The notes: generated from the sequence alone by a model not told the origin. 64,000 bases of DNA from Mycocentrospora acerina (GCA_022701365.1 JAKUHH010000303.1:186001-250000), one strand, 5' to 3'. Positions 11,998-24,313 are shown, counted from the stretch's first letter. Numbers and translations are program-made.

Positions 11998-13446
11998 AAT
12001 TGTTTCTGTTTATCCTTTCCATTTGTGTGTTTATACTCATATGCGATACCTCATCTACTGTTCGAATCCTCCACAACGGTCTGCCTCTCTCCCGGTCAGC
12101 ATGTAGAACATTTTTGTTCGAAAAAGCGCGTGCAGGAGGGGGGAGGTTCAGAAGCGGTTCTATATCTAATTATCTCTCTCTCTCTCTCTTGCTCTACATC
12201 TCCATGCTCCTCGTTCCTCTTTTAAATTTGATTGCAACCATGCATTTGTGCGCCTGCTACAATCACAGACCATACCCACGTGTGATTATCCACGGTTAAC
12301 TACAGCAAGTAAAAATAAAAAAAATTAACAAAACAGGCGATTGTATGGATATGAGTTTTATATACACACCTCTCGTGTACATTTCTCCCGGGAGAGACGG
12401 ATACAAAGACAGGAAAGTAGTGGAAAGATGTTTGAAGAGGGAGAGAAAAGCAGGTAGTGGAGAGGAAAGAGAGAGAGAATACTTTGATTTCATTTGTACT
12501 ATTCTTTCTCTTCTTTTCCCCATATATATATAAATATATGAAATACGTCTTCTTTGTTTTCTTTTTTCTTTTTTTTGGTGGGGAGGGAGGGGGGGGGTTG
12601 TGAAACTTGTTCATGCATGCATATGTACTGTATATATTTCCTTGCTGGTTGCTTGTTTGTTTGTTAGCTTGTGTGATTGATGGTTTGTACTTTTAAATTC
12701 TGGTCATGTACTTGTGTGTATGTGTGTATGTGTAAGTGTGTAAGTGTGTATGTGTAAGTGTGTATGTGTAAGTGTGTATGTGTAAGTATATATGTGTAAG
12801 TGTGTATGTGTGTATGTTTGTATATATATGTATGTACGTGGTGAGTTGTTGTGCGTGTTGTTTGCATACGGTGGAATAATTGACCATTGCAGATACAATT
12901 AGTTTCGGCTGTATTGTGGATCGAATCGTCATGGACAAGACAATGCATACTACTAGCTACAATCGTCGTTTCACATCGACTTTACAATGCCTTTTCAAAC
13001 ATGGACAAGAGTTTACTCAAATGTCAAGACGGGTACAAATGACCCACTCGACTATTTCTTCATTCATCAGCCCGCATGGAGCCATTACTATCTATTCGAC
13101 TGGTACACTGCGTGTAGAGACACAGCCCAGTCCGCCTTTCTACATGTCCACCAGACATGTATATGTGAATATTTCCCCACCTCTCTAGCCATGGTTGAAG
13201 GGCCAAGAAAGATGATTGTTATCGCTGCAGTCCAACGCCTTTTTATGAACGACCAAACCCCGCTTTGAGCCCGAGGACTTTGTACATCTCTCAAGCTCAT
13301 TTCCAATGCTATGCCGTTGAAGGACAAATAACTTTTCTCGAAATGGTATCATCCCAGTTCATAACGTCGTGTTGAAGCTTTCCCTAACCTGAAACAAAGT
13401 TGAATAAGACAAGGAGGAAAGAAAATAAGAAAAAAAAATGGGGAAT
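11998..13446. other. Low-complexity intergenic spacer
   Basis: The 3' flanks of two convergent genes (Whi2-like, SAHH). It contains a CT microsatellite near 12173-12190, a purine-rich block, a T-run followed by a G-run near 12560-12600, and a GT-rich minisatellite. Open frames translating to His/Thr/Tyr repeats on the minus strand are artefacts of the GT repeat. Confidence 0.7.
12711..12840. repeat. GT-rich minisatellite (TGTGTATGTGTAAG-like units)
   Basis: About 130 bp of imperfect tandem units built from TGTGTATG and TGTAAG, decaying at the right end to TATATATGTATG. Alternating purine-pyrimidine over most of its length. It sits between two convergent genes. Confidence 0.9.
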
Positions 13447-14846
13447 CTAGTAGCGGTACATGTCGCTCTTGAAGGGACCCTCAATGGGCAGACCGAGGTA
13501 CTCAGCCTGGACAGTGGAGAGCTTGGAGAGCTTGGCGTTGACGTGGTCAAGGTGGAGAAGAGCGACCTGCTCGTCGAGGATCTTGGGCAGAACGTAGACA
13601 CCGACGTCGAGCTTGCCAGTCTTGCCGAACTCGATGTACTTCTTGCCGAACTCCTCGTCCGCGGCCTTGAACAGCATGATCTGGGCAAGGACCTGGTTGG
13701 TGAAGGAGCAGGACATGACAAACGAGGAGTGGCCAGTGGCGCATCCCAAGTTGACGAGACGGCCCTCAGCGAGGATGATGATGTGGCGGCCGTTCTTCAT
13801 GAGGAAGCGGTCGACCTGGGGCTTGATGTTGGTGACCGACTTGGCGTTCTTCTTGACCCAGGCAACGTCGATTTCGATATCGAAGTGACCGATGTTGCAG
13901 ACAATGGCGTCGTTGGGCATCTTCTCAAAGTGCTCGCCAGTAAGAATGTCACGGCAACCAGTGGTGGTGACGAAGATCTGACCCTGGGATGCAGCATCCT
14001 CCATGGTGGTGACCTGGAAACCAGAGACGGCAGCCTGGAGAGCGTTGATGGGGTCAATCTCGGTGACGATGACGCGGGCACCCATGCTGTGGAGAGCCTG
14101 GGCGCAGCCCTTGCCGACATCACCGAAACCAGCGACAACGGCGACCTTGCCAGCAATCATGACGTCGGTGGCACGCTTGATGCCGTCGATGAGCGACTCA
14201 CGGCAGCCGTACAGGTTGTCGAACTTGGACTTTGTGACCGAGTCGTTGACGTTGATGGCGGGGACGAGCAGACCCTTGGCCTTGAGCATGCGGTAGAGGT
14301 GGTGCACACCAGTGGTGGTCTCCTCGGAGACACCGAAGCAGTCCTTGAGCATCTCAGGGTACTTCTTGTGGACAAGGGCGGTAAGGTCACCACCATCGTC
14401 GAGGATCAAGTTCAGGCTGTTGCCGTCCTTGAAGGCAGTAAGCTGCTGCTCCAAGCACCACTCGTACTCCTCCTCGGTCTCGCCCTTCCAGGCGAAGACA
14501 GGGACACCGGCAGCGGCAATGGCAGCGGCGGCGTGGTCCTGGGTGGAGAAGATGTTGCACGAGGTCCAGGTGAGCTCAGCACCGAGCGCCTTGAGCGTCT
14601 CGATGAGGACAGCGGTCTGGATGGCTGGGTTGGGTTAGCAAGAAGTCTCTGTTAGAGGAATCGGTAGTACGTACTCATGTGCAGGCATCCAGCAATGCGG
14701 GCGCCCTTCAGCGGCTGGTCCTCGGCGTACTTCTCGCGGGTAGCCATGAGACCAGGCATCTCGTTCTCGGCGAGCTCAATCTCGCGACGACCAAAGGCCG
14801 CGAGACTGATGTCAGCGACCTTGAACTTGTGGGCGGGGGCAGACAT
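13447..14846 (-). CDS. SAH1: S-adenosylhomocysteine hydrolase
   Basis: Two exons: 14675-14846 and 13447-14624, with a 50-nt intron (GTACGT donor, GCTAAC branch, CCCAG acceptor); 449 residues, the normal length. The cytosolic enzyme splits S-adenosylhomocysteine into adenosine and homocysteine, relieving product inhibition of methyltransferases. Visible: N-terminal MSAPAHKFKVADISLAAFGR; the substrate-domain sequence GCLHMTIQTAVLIETL spanning the splice; the NAD-binding Rossmann glycines in GFGDVGKGCA; NIGHFDIEID; and the conserved C-terminal KSDMYRY that reaches into the neighbouring subunit. Strong GC-ending codon bias and a polypyrimidine leader suggest high expression. The antisense strand is open for 405 codons through this gene, which I attribute to that codon bias. 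Confidence 0.97.
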
Positions 14847-15467
14847 TTTGGCGGAAAGTATGGGGGATATGGAGAAATAGGAGGAGAGAAGGAGGAGAGG
14901 GAGGAGATGAGAGAGAAGAGGAGAAGTTGGGGGGAAAGAAAAAGATCTATAAAGCAGAGGGATTGGCGGGGCTATCGTTCTGCCGCTCTGAGCCGCCCTG
15001 GTGTTCGGCTCTTCATCTACAATTGGCCCGGAAGGCTCTTCACAACGCACTAGCTCGAGGACCATGATAGGTAGTGATGTGTACTTATCTGCTAGGGTAT
15101 CTTTATTTTGCCGGACTCGACGTCTCACACGCAGCAATCCTTAACGGTCCTTTCCAGCCATGTTCCAGAGGCCAATATACTCTACACGCACAGTCGCACG
15201 CCTGACGGGGCTATCTCGACACGTCACGATAGCCGGGTGAGCATGGGGTGATTGAAAGAAGCATGACATTCATAGCATAAAACATCGCCATCATCAAACG
15301 CGTAGCTATCGCTGCTGGTCTCTCCTCCTTGAAACCAATAAAAAACTCCAGTATATGCACAATCTCCTGTGAGGACAAAGTTGCCGAAGCCCATGTCGTC
15401 ACGCGTTCAAACCCTTTCCCAAACTATCCACAAAGAAACGCTACAGTCAACATTTTCCATCTCGTCT
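14847..15467. other. SAHH promoter and 3' flank of the cysteine-rich gene
   Basis: Apart from the pyrimidine-rich leader near the SAHH start, I see no gene. Both flanking genes read leftward, so this acts as the SAHH promoter and the 3' flank of the gene ending at 15468. Confidence 0.6.
14870..14945 (-). promoter_or_regulatory. CT-rich leader upstream of SAHH
   Basis: On the minus strand about 75 bp upstream of the SAHH start is almost pure pyrimidine. Such tracts just upstream of the start are typical of strongly expressed filamentous-fungal genes. Confidence 0.6.
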
Positions 15468-16271
15468 TCATCCCAGCAACTGTCCCGCAACTCCCACTGC
15501 AACTCCCGCGCCCATCCAGTACCCTCCACACCCTTGCGTCGCCGCCGCTGCATTCCCACTTGCACCGCCAAACGCCTGACACGCCTCAACCGTCAACTGG
15601 AAGCACGCCTGCGAGCTTAGACTACTACAGATTGACGCTGCACTCTGCAGCCCCACACTCGGGATCGCGGTGATGGTAGCACCACCATTGGGCGCACTCA
15701 CCGTTACACCCTGCAGCCCACTTGCTAGAGCAGTCGTACAGCTCGCAGCATCCCTTTGACAACTTGAATAAGCGGATGAGCAGGCAGCTGCAGATGAGTA
15801 AGTCGTGGCGATGATGGGGAAGGGATAGAATGGATTCTGTACTGTAGAGCCTGCTGCTGAGTTGGTTTGCTGCACAAACGACGTTGTAGTCGCGGGATTG
15901 AACGGCACTGTCGTGGTTGCCGTCGTTGTGGCAATGACAATGCCAGTGCCAGTACCTGTTGGGGCGCCGAGTGTGCCGGTGCAGGCTGCGCCTTGCGGAC
16001 AGCAAGCTACGACATTGTTGCGGTCAGCGGAGCAGACGGCAGTTCGAGGACAGCACAGGCCCGGGGCGTTCAGGTTGTTGCAGGCAAAGTAGTTTGTCGC
16101 ACATGTGTTGCCCTGGCGCTTGAGGAGTTCGAGGACGCCATCGTCGGTGAGGGTTTGGTTGTTGAGCGTGGGTGGCAGCTGCTCGAGGGCTGGTTCGAAG
16201 GCGGCCAGGGCCTCAGGCGCGGCGAGCGCAAGCAGCGGAGAGAAGAGCAACGGCGCAAGAACGTTCCGCAT
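15468..16271 (-). CDS. Cysteine-rich secreted surface protein, probably GPI-anchored
   Basis: Single exon, 267 residues. Residues 1 to about 17 form a signal peptide (MRNVLAPLLFSPLLALA). After a short acidic/Leu segment with a KR site (about 50-52) comes a compact eight-cysteine module: C-x6-C-x8-CC-x5-C-x9-CC-x5-C, followed by a Thr/Gly/Ala-rich spacer, a second cysteine-containing segment, and a C-terminus of small residues ending in a weakly hydrophobic tail (MGAGVAVGVAGQLLG), as in GPI-anchored wall proteins. The cysteine spacing is not that of a hydrophobin (no C-CC-C-C-CC-C order). No enzyme motif is visible. Likely located at the cell wall or plasma membrane outer face; function unknown. 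Such proteins are common in ascomycetes and can be involved in host or surface contact, but nothing here shows that directly. Confidence 0.8.
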   Translation of the reverse strand: MRNVLAPLLFSPLLALAAPEALAAFEPALEQLPPTLNNQTLTDDGVLELLKRQGNTCATNYFACNNLNAPGLCCPRTAVCSADRNNVVACCPQGAACTGTLGAPTGTGTGIVIATTTATTTVPFNPATTTSFVQQTNSAAGSTVQNPFYPFPIIATTYSSAAACSSAYSSCQRDAASCTTALASGLQGVTVSAPNGGATITAIPSVGLQSAASICSSLSSQACFQLTVEACQAFGGASGNAAAATQGCGGYWMGAGVAVGVAGQLLG

Positions 16272-16913
16272 TCTCGAGTATAGCGTCTCGGCTGACAGAA
16301 GATTGATGCGCGTCGCTGTGTCGAGTCTCTGGGCGAGCTATCGATAGGAAAATAGGAAGATAGGAACTTGCAGTGGGGCTGGGTATGAACAGTTTTTAGT
16401 AGCGGGTGAGTGAGAGCCAATTGATGTTTTGCGGTTTTGAATGTGAGTGAGACGCAGGTGAAAAGCAAGTAAACCAGTGCCAGTGTTGAGTACGTCAATT
16501 GCCCAGCTCGAGTGAATAGTAGCGTGTTGCTGACACTTTGCCCAGCCGTGTTGCGCCTTGCGTTGGCGGAGGGACGCACAGGCTGAAATGACGTCTCTAT
16601 GTAGAAGGTGTTTTCTTCAATCGTCTCCAAATTTGGAAAAGACTACTATTGACTTGGCTAATCTAATTCAAGGTGCAGCTTGCTTCTCGGGCTTAGATGC
16701 CAATCATTCATTCTATCGTGTATGCTCCCAAAACGCCTACCCCAGCGCCATGCTACCCAACTTAATTTATGACTACAAATAACACTCAGCTGCAAAAGAT
16801 ACAGAAACTCATACAAGATTCATCACGCATTTCGTCCCAATATACATACATTTGCAACGTTACTCTATGCGTGTGTGCTTTCAAGTCCAAATCAGGCACA
16901 AAACACACCACAT
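16272..16913. other. Promoter of the cysteine-rich gene / 3' flank of the LIM gene
   Basis: No supported gene. Both neighbours read leftward. An open frame (16070-16630, minus) overlaps the start region of the cysteine-rich gene in another frame and has no domain. Confidence 0.6.
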
Positions 16914-19900
16914 TCAAGCTTTCAATCTCCTCTCCTCACATTTCACGCAAACAGGATCCTGGGACTCACCACGAAGGAAGTATCGTCCATCCTCGAAAGG
17001 CCCAGAGCAGACCTAAAACATCGTTAATATCATGTTACATGCACAAAGGTACAGATGAAGACTTACCACACAGCAAAAGCACCCCATGTGCCATTCCGCC
17101 CCCAATGCTTTTACAACTGTATCCGTCACAGGTTTCCGGCAGCCCTTGCACTTCGTGCTGTACCGATTCGTATGACAACCGACACACCACGCATACCCTT
17201 CCTTTTCTACGAATGGTGTCGAGGAATCAAACGGATCCCCGCACTGTGCGCAGAAGAAGTGGCCAGCATGCCACTCGGCGCCGCATGCAACAATGACTTC
17301 GCCCTCAATAGGCGTCTTACACGACTTGCAGCGTGGTGAGAACATCTCGTGGAAATCGAGATGGCAGAAGAAACGCTTAGCCTCATCGAATCCATCTTCG
17401 TGCTCGAGACGCGCCATATCATCGGGAGTGGGGTGTGTAGGGAGAAACTCAAGATCTATCCCATGCTGGCGAGCTCGGATGCGGGCCACGCGTTCGACGT
17501 GTTTATTATCGGGCTCGGGGTAGAATGCGACGCATTCAAGCTTTTCGCCACATTGGTAGCAAGCAAAGCACTCTGGATGGAACCGACAACCGCCTGCTGA
17601 GACGATACGGCCTGCGATGGGCAATGCGCATTGCGTGCAAAGAGCGCCTGTACGGACTGTCGTCGGCGTCCAGTGGGTACGAGTATTGGTGCCAGCTTGA
17701 TGACCAAAGGACTTAGATTTCGCGGCGTATTGTTTGGGATCTGGTAGTGGACGTGCCGAGCCAGATGGTCCGCCCACGTTAATGGACGGCACAGAAGAAG
17801 TGACTGAGATTGATGGTGCGTTGATCTTTGGTCTTCTATCAGGCATAGGTGATTCACTCACCGAAATGCTAGGTACATCGGGGGTGACTGAGATGGAAGG
17901 CATATTGACATGACGGCTTCTGTTCACTACAGGAGTCTCACTGATAGATACGGTAGGAATTGGTGGCGTAACACCTGCTGATGATGGTTTCACGCTAGAG
18001 CTGCGGCCACTGGGGGCACTGACTGAGATCGATGGTGTCTCTGAGATTGAGATTGTAGGTATGGCAGGCGCGGAAGCCGGCTTAGGACGTGCCGAAGGGG
18101 CCTGGTACACATTTATTGTTGGTACGGATGGCGCGGCAGGCTGTGGAGTGTTGACTTTCCTTGACCAGCTCACTTTGGGGAGTGGTCTTTTTGGCAGGTC
18201 CTCTTGAACATTGATGACAGGTACCTCTGCTCGACTGACTCTTGTAGGAGGAATCGGCGAGTTTGAGCGAGAGTTACTCGCTACGAACGGACTTGGAGAC
18301 GCAGATCTAAACTTGTTGGACTGATCTTCTAGACTGTTCAAGGTCGGTACCATCGAAGTGGTGGCGGATTTGAACAGTGAACGAGAACCCGGAGTTACTT
18401 GGTTAGAAGGCCTTGGCTCTGGTTCTGGTAGAGAGGATTTCTCTTCCTTCAGCTCGACCTCGTTCCAACCTTTCTGGAAAGAGACAATAGGTCGGCCAGG
18501 GGCATCTGATACCGCTGTAGGAGTTGGCAGCTTCGGACTCCGATCTTTAAGACGAAACCCAGTTGCAGCGCGAAGTTCCTCGCTTCGAATCTCCTTGCCA
18601 TCCTTCATCTTCAATTCGGCCTCATTCTCTGTATTCGACTTGCCATCGTCGGCTGGCTTGGGCACAGCAGAATTCAGTGTGTAAGCAGCATTGCGCGAAC
18701 GAGTCGGTGGGTTATTATGAATCTCGTAGCGGTCGAACTTGTCTACACCAACTATTGGATCTGTGTTTGACCTCGTCATCGGATTGCCTTTGATTGTCTG
18801 GAATCGCATGAATGGATTTCGTCGCACTCCCAACGGCTGCTTCTCTGGCAAGGGCGCTTGGGCAGCTGGAATAGGAGCAGGCGCAGGGGACAAGTCTTCC
18901 TCGGGTTCCTCGTATATTTGGTCGTTCGGGTTCTGGAATAAACTTCCACTGGCCTTTCGTCTCGAACCACTACTTTTTCGTCTATTCTTCAGGTCTGGAA
19001 GATCAGACACTGCCTTTGCAAGAGCCGTCTGCTTTTCTACCTTGCCGATCATGTCAAAGCTTCCCTTGGAAGGGGCCGTGCTGAATCCTGCAATACCAGG
19101 TACAGAAGAGTCCAGATCGGTTGCCTCTCCACCTCCATTGCTCTGTAAACTACTACTCCTACTGCCTGACGCCGCGCTGCTCATCGAGTGTCTCTTCCTT
19201 ATCTTGGAATTGGCACGTTGGAGAGCCTGGTCTTGATCCTGCTCCTTGGCCTCTACACTTCGACTTCTCTGAGCACTGCCCTTCCTCTGCAAACCAGGGT
19301 ATGCGTATGGTGCATGAGGACTATTTTCGGGCGCATTCGGATTGCGATGCTTCCAGACCAGCTGAGCAGCTTCATCGCGCGCAGACTCGAATAGCTTCTC
19401 CTCCGCTTCGACAATTGGGTCGACCGTTGCTATCCGCACAGCAGCCGTTTCATTTTTGTCTGTCAAACGCTGCTGCTGATTCTCTTTCCCTGGTATCTCG
19501 CCACGGGTGGCAGATCTATCTCGCATCCATGGCGGCTGGACAAGAGAACGGCCCCGCCCCCCAACAACTTCATCTATGCTCGTAGTTGACATCCCCCGGC
19601 GATGGAGCTTAGGCACGTTGGCAGTGTGCGGGCGTGCATCGGCGTCGATAGCGGTGTCTGCGGATAGATTCGATGGAGGCAAGATGGAAGAGTCGACCGA
19701 CAACCGGGCGTTGGCTTTGCTGGACCAGCTGTTAAAGTGTGCCGGCGGAGGACGCGAACCCGTGGGACGCGCAGGGCGGTTGGTGCGCAGGTCCTGCAGA
19801 TAGCTCTCTATACACCGTTGATCAGTCCCATGCGATGACGAAGTATGCGGGAATTCCTTCCGTACTCATTTGCTGCGGCGTATAATACGCTGGGCCCGGA

Positions 19901-19941
19901 GACGAAGCGCCTTCCCTTCCCATCTCCCGTGGTGTATGCAT
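16914..19941 (-). CDS. Paxillin-like protein with three C-terminal LIM domains
   Basis: Exons 19866-19941, 17067-19807 and 16914-17012, introns 58 and 54 nt; 971 residues. Exon 1 supplies MHTPREMGREGASSPGPAYY and joins in frame to SYLQDLRTNRPARPTG. Residues about 60-740 are a long disordered region rich in Ser, Pro and Lys with repeated PxISVxxxPS motifs (VPTINV, IPTISISETPS, VPSISVSESP). LIM1 (about 749-843, starting CTQC, with a long insertion before FFCHLDFHEMF), LIM2 (about 852-904, starting CKSC) and LIM3 (about 912-965, starting CKGC, completed by exon 3 VCSGPF...CVKC). This layout fits fungal paxillins (Pxl1/PaxB), cytoskeletal adaptors at sites of polarised growth and the contractile ring. 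Without exon 3 LIM3 lacks its second zinc finger, which confirms the splice. Confidence 0.9.
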
Positions 19942-20545
19942 ATCCGGCAGAGTAGGTGTTTACTTGCTCTGTTTACGCCGTCAACGGCGAGGGGAGAAAC
20001 GGGGATGAATTCGAAATGCTGTGGTTAGATCTACAAGTAAAAGCAAGTAGCGCTTCAGCGAATGATGAGGAGCCGCACGACATGGTCATTGCAGAGAAGC
20101 GGTGATGTCGTAGTTGAGCTTGGTATGCGTTGTCATGGATACCAAAGCGGTCTAGGTTTACCCCCAGATCTCCACATCGTCAAGAGCCTGGCAAAACCCG
20201 GCCAAGAGCGATGATCCTGAAATTGTCAATCATACATCAAGTCAAGTATTTTGTAATTCTGAAGCGTGGCAATTATTTCCAGTCGCAATATTTCTACGTA
20301 TTCCTATGTAGTTTTGTACATGAGTGGTGACGATACCCAAGTCCCATCTATATCCACACAACAACTAAGGTAGTTTCATACGCCGCTTCATGATAATCAT
20401 GTATCAGGATCAAGACCCAAAGCTCCAGAGCCCATCCAAATGGCATATTTGGAAAATCGACAAAAAAATGAATGTGGGTATCCTGCTCAAAAACCAAACC
20501 CCTCCTTTTCTGCATTACCATTTCCATCAGTACGAACCACGGCAT
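19942..20545. other. LIM-gene promoter and 3' flank of the Zn2Cys6 gene
   Basis: About 600 bp with no supported gene. The right part is AT-richer and contains only short open frames. Confidence 0.6.
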
Positions 20546-23447
20546 TTACCTCAGTCGAGACTGTGGCAGCTCTCCATTAGGCAATGTAGTTCCCTCCCAA
20601 CTCATGTTGACATTCTGCAACATCTGCTCCCACGTTCCATCAGTCATGGGCGCCATTCCTGTGCTGGCATTCATCGTGCTAAAATCCCACTCACTCCCCA
20701 TTACTACTGGAAAATCTGCATTCGGAAAGGATTCATCTGCATTGCCCGACATATTGAAGGCGTTTGCAAACATTGCCTCATTTGATGAGAAGCTCTGATA
20801 AGATGTCGATGTGGGAGTTTGCGACGTGCGTAGTTGGGTCGATGGAGGTTTCGGAGACGCTCGGTAGGGGAGGTGTTGTTCTGTCTGTGGAGAATAGGAC
20901 GAATGTGATGTTGAGCCATCTTTTGAATGGGAATTAATAGTAGATGGGCTGGGCCGGTCGGTCGTTCTGTCATTCGACAAGTCCATCTCGTTTACGTCGT
21001 TGAAATTAAATGTGGTAGAGTCAAATTCATTTGAGCCGACGGAATTGGGTTGGGGAATACTTCCTCGCTGATCAACTGGCTGAGAGCTGTAGGCTGTGTT
21101 TATTATGTTCATATCCACCACATTGACTCTCGAGATGTGGAAAGGTGGCCCAGCATGATCACCCGTATGCGGATTGCCAGGTACCGAATTGCCGTTGTTG
21201 AACTGGTTGATTGACGCGTTAGGGTCTTGCGATTCTCGAACTGTAAAGATGGAACTGCACTCGACCGCATCGAAATTGTTAGGAATAGTTGAGGACTGTG
21301 AATGCATAGTCAGCACGAAATTTACTTTGAACTTGAACTTGCGCTTGACTTTAACCTTGATATTTGTATTCTTCGTCTGATTCTCGGCTATGTGTCTTAT
21401 GGGGCTACTTACTATTGTATTCGGAGTTGGGTATGGCTTTTGTAAGCCTTGAATACCAGAACTTTCCAGGTCCATGTCCAACTGCGCTAGGAATGAGTCT
21501 GTGAGTGGGTTCTTTCGGCGTAGAGCGTTCATCGCTTGCAGAAGGAACTGTAGTGAAGACAGCATCTGTTGGTCCTTTGGTCGAGTCTTTAGATACTGGA
21601 CGAACACTCTTGCTGCTACATAGACGCAGAAGGAGATGAAAGGGTTCATCTAATCGTGTCAGCTAATATCCTCTGCAAACCATATCATAGTGCACTCACT
21701 CCGCTCAGATCCAGATGGCTTATCATCCGCATAATGGATGCTATCTCAGCTGCGGCTGTAACACACCGGATCTTACTCTCGTTGCTGACATGAACTGGTA
21801 GTCGGAACTTGTCTGCCTTGAAAATCGCTGCCTGGTGTAAACATATCGCCGAAGTGTGGATGCACATGTTTGCAAAAACGACATTGGGATCTGCTGCAGC
21901 TGTCGGTAAGCGCAAATGATCGGGAAGACCCAATGATGTTTGCAGTAAGATCTGTTCAATGTTGCGGTGCCGGTTCCAGAATCCACCATTGATGTTCTCT
22001 TCATTGTCGTCTGGCCCAGGTCGGTGAAGATGTAGAAGGTTTCTACCAAACATTGCCGAGGTCAAGACGACGGCACCAAACGGCTGAAGATTTGCTGCAC
22101 CATTTGGACTCAGTACTTGATCCAGAGATCCCGTAGGCGCTGGCCTGCTCTTGTCGAACGCATCTTCACTCGCCGGAAGATTGGTCATGATCTAGAGGGA
22201 GTCAATATCTCTTCCTTGCAACATTGAAATACAGCTACTAACATCACGTTCATCGATAGTCATGGGCCATCCAGTGCCGATACTGGCGTACCGGTCAATG
22301 CAAAAGGCCAGCCAAAATGTCCGTCTGCGTTCTTCTCGTTCCGTCCAATCCTTGGGAGGGGGTAGGCATTGCTTGACGTCCAATCCAGCACCGTCTAAGC
22401 GGTGAAGCTGCATCATCTGTGCCAATCTCACGCTTTTTCCTGCTGAAAGCCATGCTCGGGGAAAGTACATCTGCTTAAACTCGTATGTGCAGATCAGAGT
22501 CCACGCCTGACAGTGCGCAACACTGATTGTTGTTTCTCCGTGGCCTTTCAGCTCATCCATCTGAGCGTATTTCCTAGCACGTTGATAAAAGTGTTCCTGC
22601 AAGCCCTCATACTTGTCTGTAGCGGAAGCTGCCAAAGTCCACATTATGTAGCGCAAACAGACTGGTGGACGCATATGAGGCGCAAGGTTCAACGCAGCCA
22701 GGAATCGCGGTCTGTGGATAACTGGCACTGTGGAGTGTATTTTACTAAAGTATATCTGATACCTACCAACACATTAGTTGGGCCATGCGCAAAAACGGTC
22801 AGGCTACTCACAGATCGTCCATGACATCCTGAGGTGGCATCGGTTCTTCTAGACCCAGGCCTATAATTTCCCATGAAAAGCCCGGATCACTGGTGTTCGC
22901 ATTTGCGCTTCCAGTTTGGAACGATCCTGCCCTTGATGTCTCCGCGCCCGCGAAAGGGCCTGTAGCTAGCTCAGGGCCAATCGTGTAATCACCTGAGCCG
23001 GGCAGCGCCTGCTGGATCGTGTTCGCGACGTATGTGGAGGTAGGGTCCTGCTGCGCGACGTCTTTGCTCTGGTCGGGTACATCTTGGGTCTTCAGAAGTG
23101 TCTCTACTTGTTCTGTTGCAGGGCTATCAGCGGATATGTTTACGAACGAGACGACATATACACTCACGTAGCCGTTGCTCTAGCAGCTTCACATAACCCC
23201 TTTTGGGACCGCTTTTCTTACGCACCTCATCGTAGGCGCACTCATGAGACAGTCTTTTACAGGTCGCGCACGTCGGTCGGGTGCCATCGCATCGCAATTT
23301 CCTCTTTCGACATAAGACACAGGCTATTCTTTTTGGCTTTGACGTGCAGTCATCTTGCTGCATCTCCCGGGCGTTCGGTTCGAGAGTGTGCTGGGTCAGG
23401 TCGTTGAAGAACCCCTCCTCGGGCGACTCAGACTCCGCTGGAGGCAT
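20546..23447 (-). CDS. Zn2Cys6 transcription factor with fungal_trans domain
   Basis: Six exons: 23168-23447, 22812-23112, 22243-22762, 21700-22191, 21413-21649, 20546-21295; 859 residues. Introns are 55, 49, 51, 50 and 117 nt. The DNA-binding cluster is at about residues 43-70: ACVLCRKRKLRCDGTRPTC then ATCKRLSHECAY, followed by the linker KSGPKRGYVKLLEQRLQQVETLL, which forms a short coiled coil. The middle region (exons 3-5) matches the fungal_trans regulatory domain: YQIYFSKIHSTVPVIHRPRF, RRRTFWLAFCIDRYASIGTGWP and ASEDAFDKSR. The C-terminus is Ser/Asn-rich with acidic, aromatic patches likely to be the activation region. Nuclear, binds CGG-type sites as a family property; target genes cannot be told from the neighbours. 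The 117-nt last intron is open and in frame, so intron retention would give a longer protein. Confidence 0.92.
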
Positions 23448-24313
23448 GTTTGTGCAATTTAACTCGTGACCCCAAGCTCCAACAGCGCGGAATGGTGGAG
23501 GCGAGTGGTCGAATTCCGAGCGGGATTGCTAAGCAACTCTCGAAGTCTGCGAGCTACTGGGGATAAGCGTATTATCTACACTAGAGATCAGGCCTGTAGA
23601 TCAGGAGCTAGTGCTTCGTTGGTTGCGGAGAGGGATCAGGCATCCATCTTACGACGCGACCTACACGTATTGGCTGTGATTGTAACGTATGTGTCCAAGT
23701 AAAAAGCCGAAGCAGTGCACGTCAGTGGATAAGAATGTTGTGTCTAGAACTGCGCCTTTGTGTTTCGCGGTCTATCTGCGGCTTCATAGGCGCGTTGGAC
23801 CATAGCGCGTGTCATGCATCTTTGGGTGGTGGGGGACATGAAATCCGCAGTGCTTCTAGGCATCGGAGTTATTGCACCGCATCATTTTACACCAATGGAA
23901 AGACAACTTGGCATCTATACCAAGTTCGGAGCGACAGTAGACGTCTATACCAATATTGTGCGAAGTTTGAAGCGTCCTGCTTAATTCTAATAACTGCATT
24001 ATAGTAGCAAAGGTTTGTTTTAAAGTAGACGTGGTCTTTCGCTTCAAGTTACTACAATGGGGTATTGAAGGTGTCATCAAGATCAGTGTTGGGATTTGCG
24101 GATAGTATGTTCAAGGTACATTGCATCCAATCACAACATTGATCGTGCATGTTTAAACGATCCGTTGAAGCGTGCATCCTGCTCGAAGTGGAATGCTGGG
24201 GAAACGATTGTAGGCCAGGGCTGTACGAAACACATTTGAGGATTATATGCAGCGTGCAAGATACGGTACAACTTGAATCAAACACATATTCATACACGAG
24301 ATGCTCTCCTCCT
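23448..24313. other. Promoter of the Zn2Cys6 gene and 3' flank of RML2
   Basis: About 870 bp, no supported gene; only short unrelated open frames on both strands. Confidence 0.6.

Noticed and set aside
12664..12948. Minus-strand open frames with His/Thr/Tyr repeats
   Set aside because: Pure translation of the GT-rich minisatellite.
13438..14655. 405-codon open frame antisense to SAHH
   Set aside because: It mirrors a highly biased, strongly expressed gene; strong third-position bias opens the opposite strand. The translation is Leu/Asp/Val/Gly-rich with no domain.
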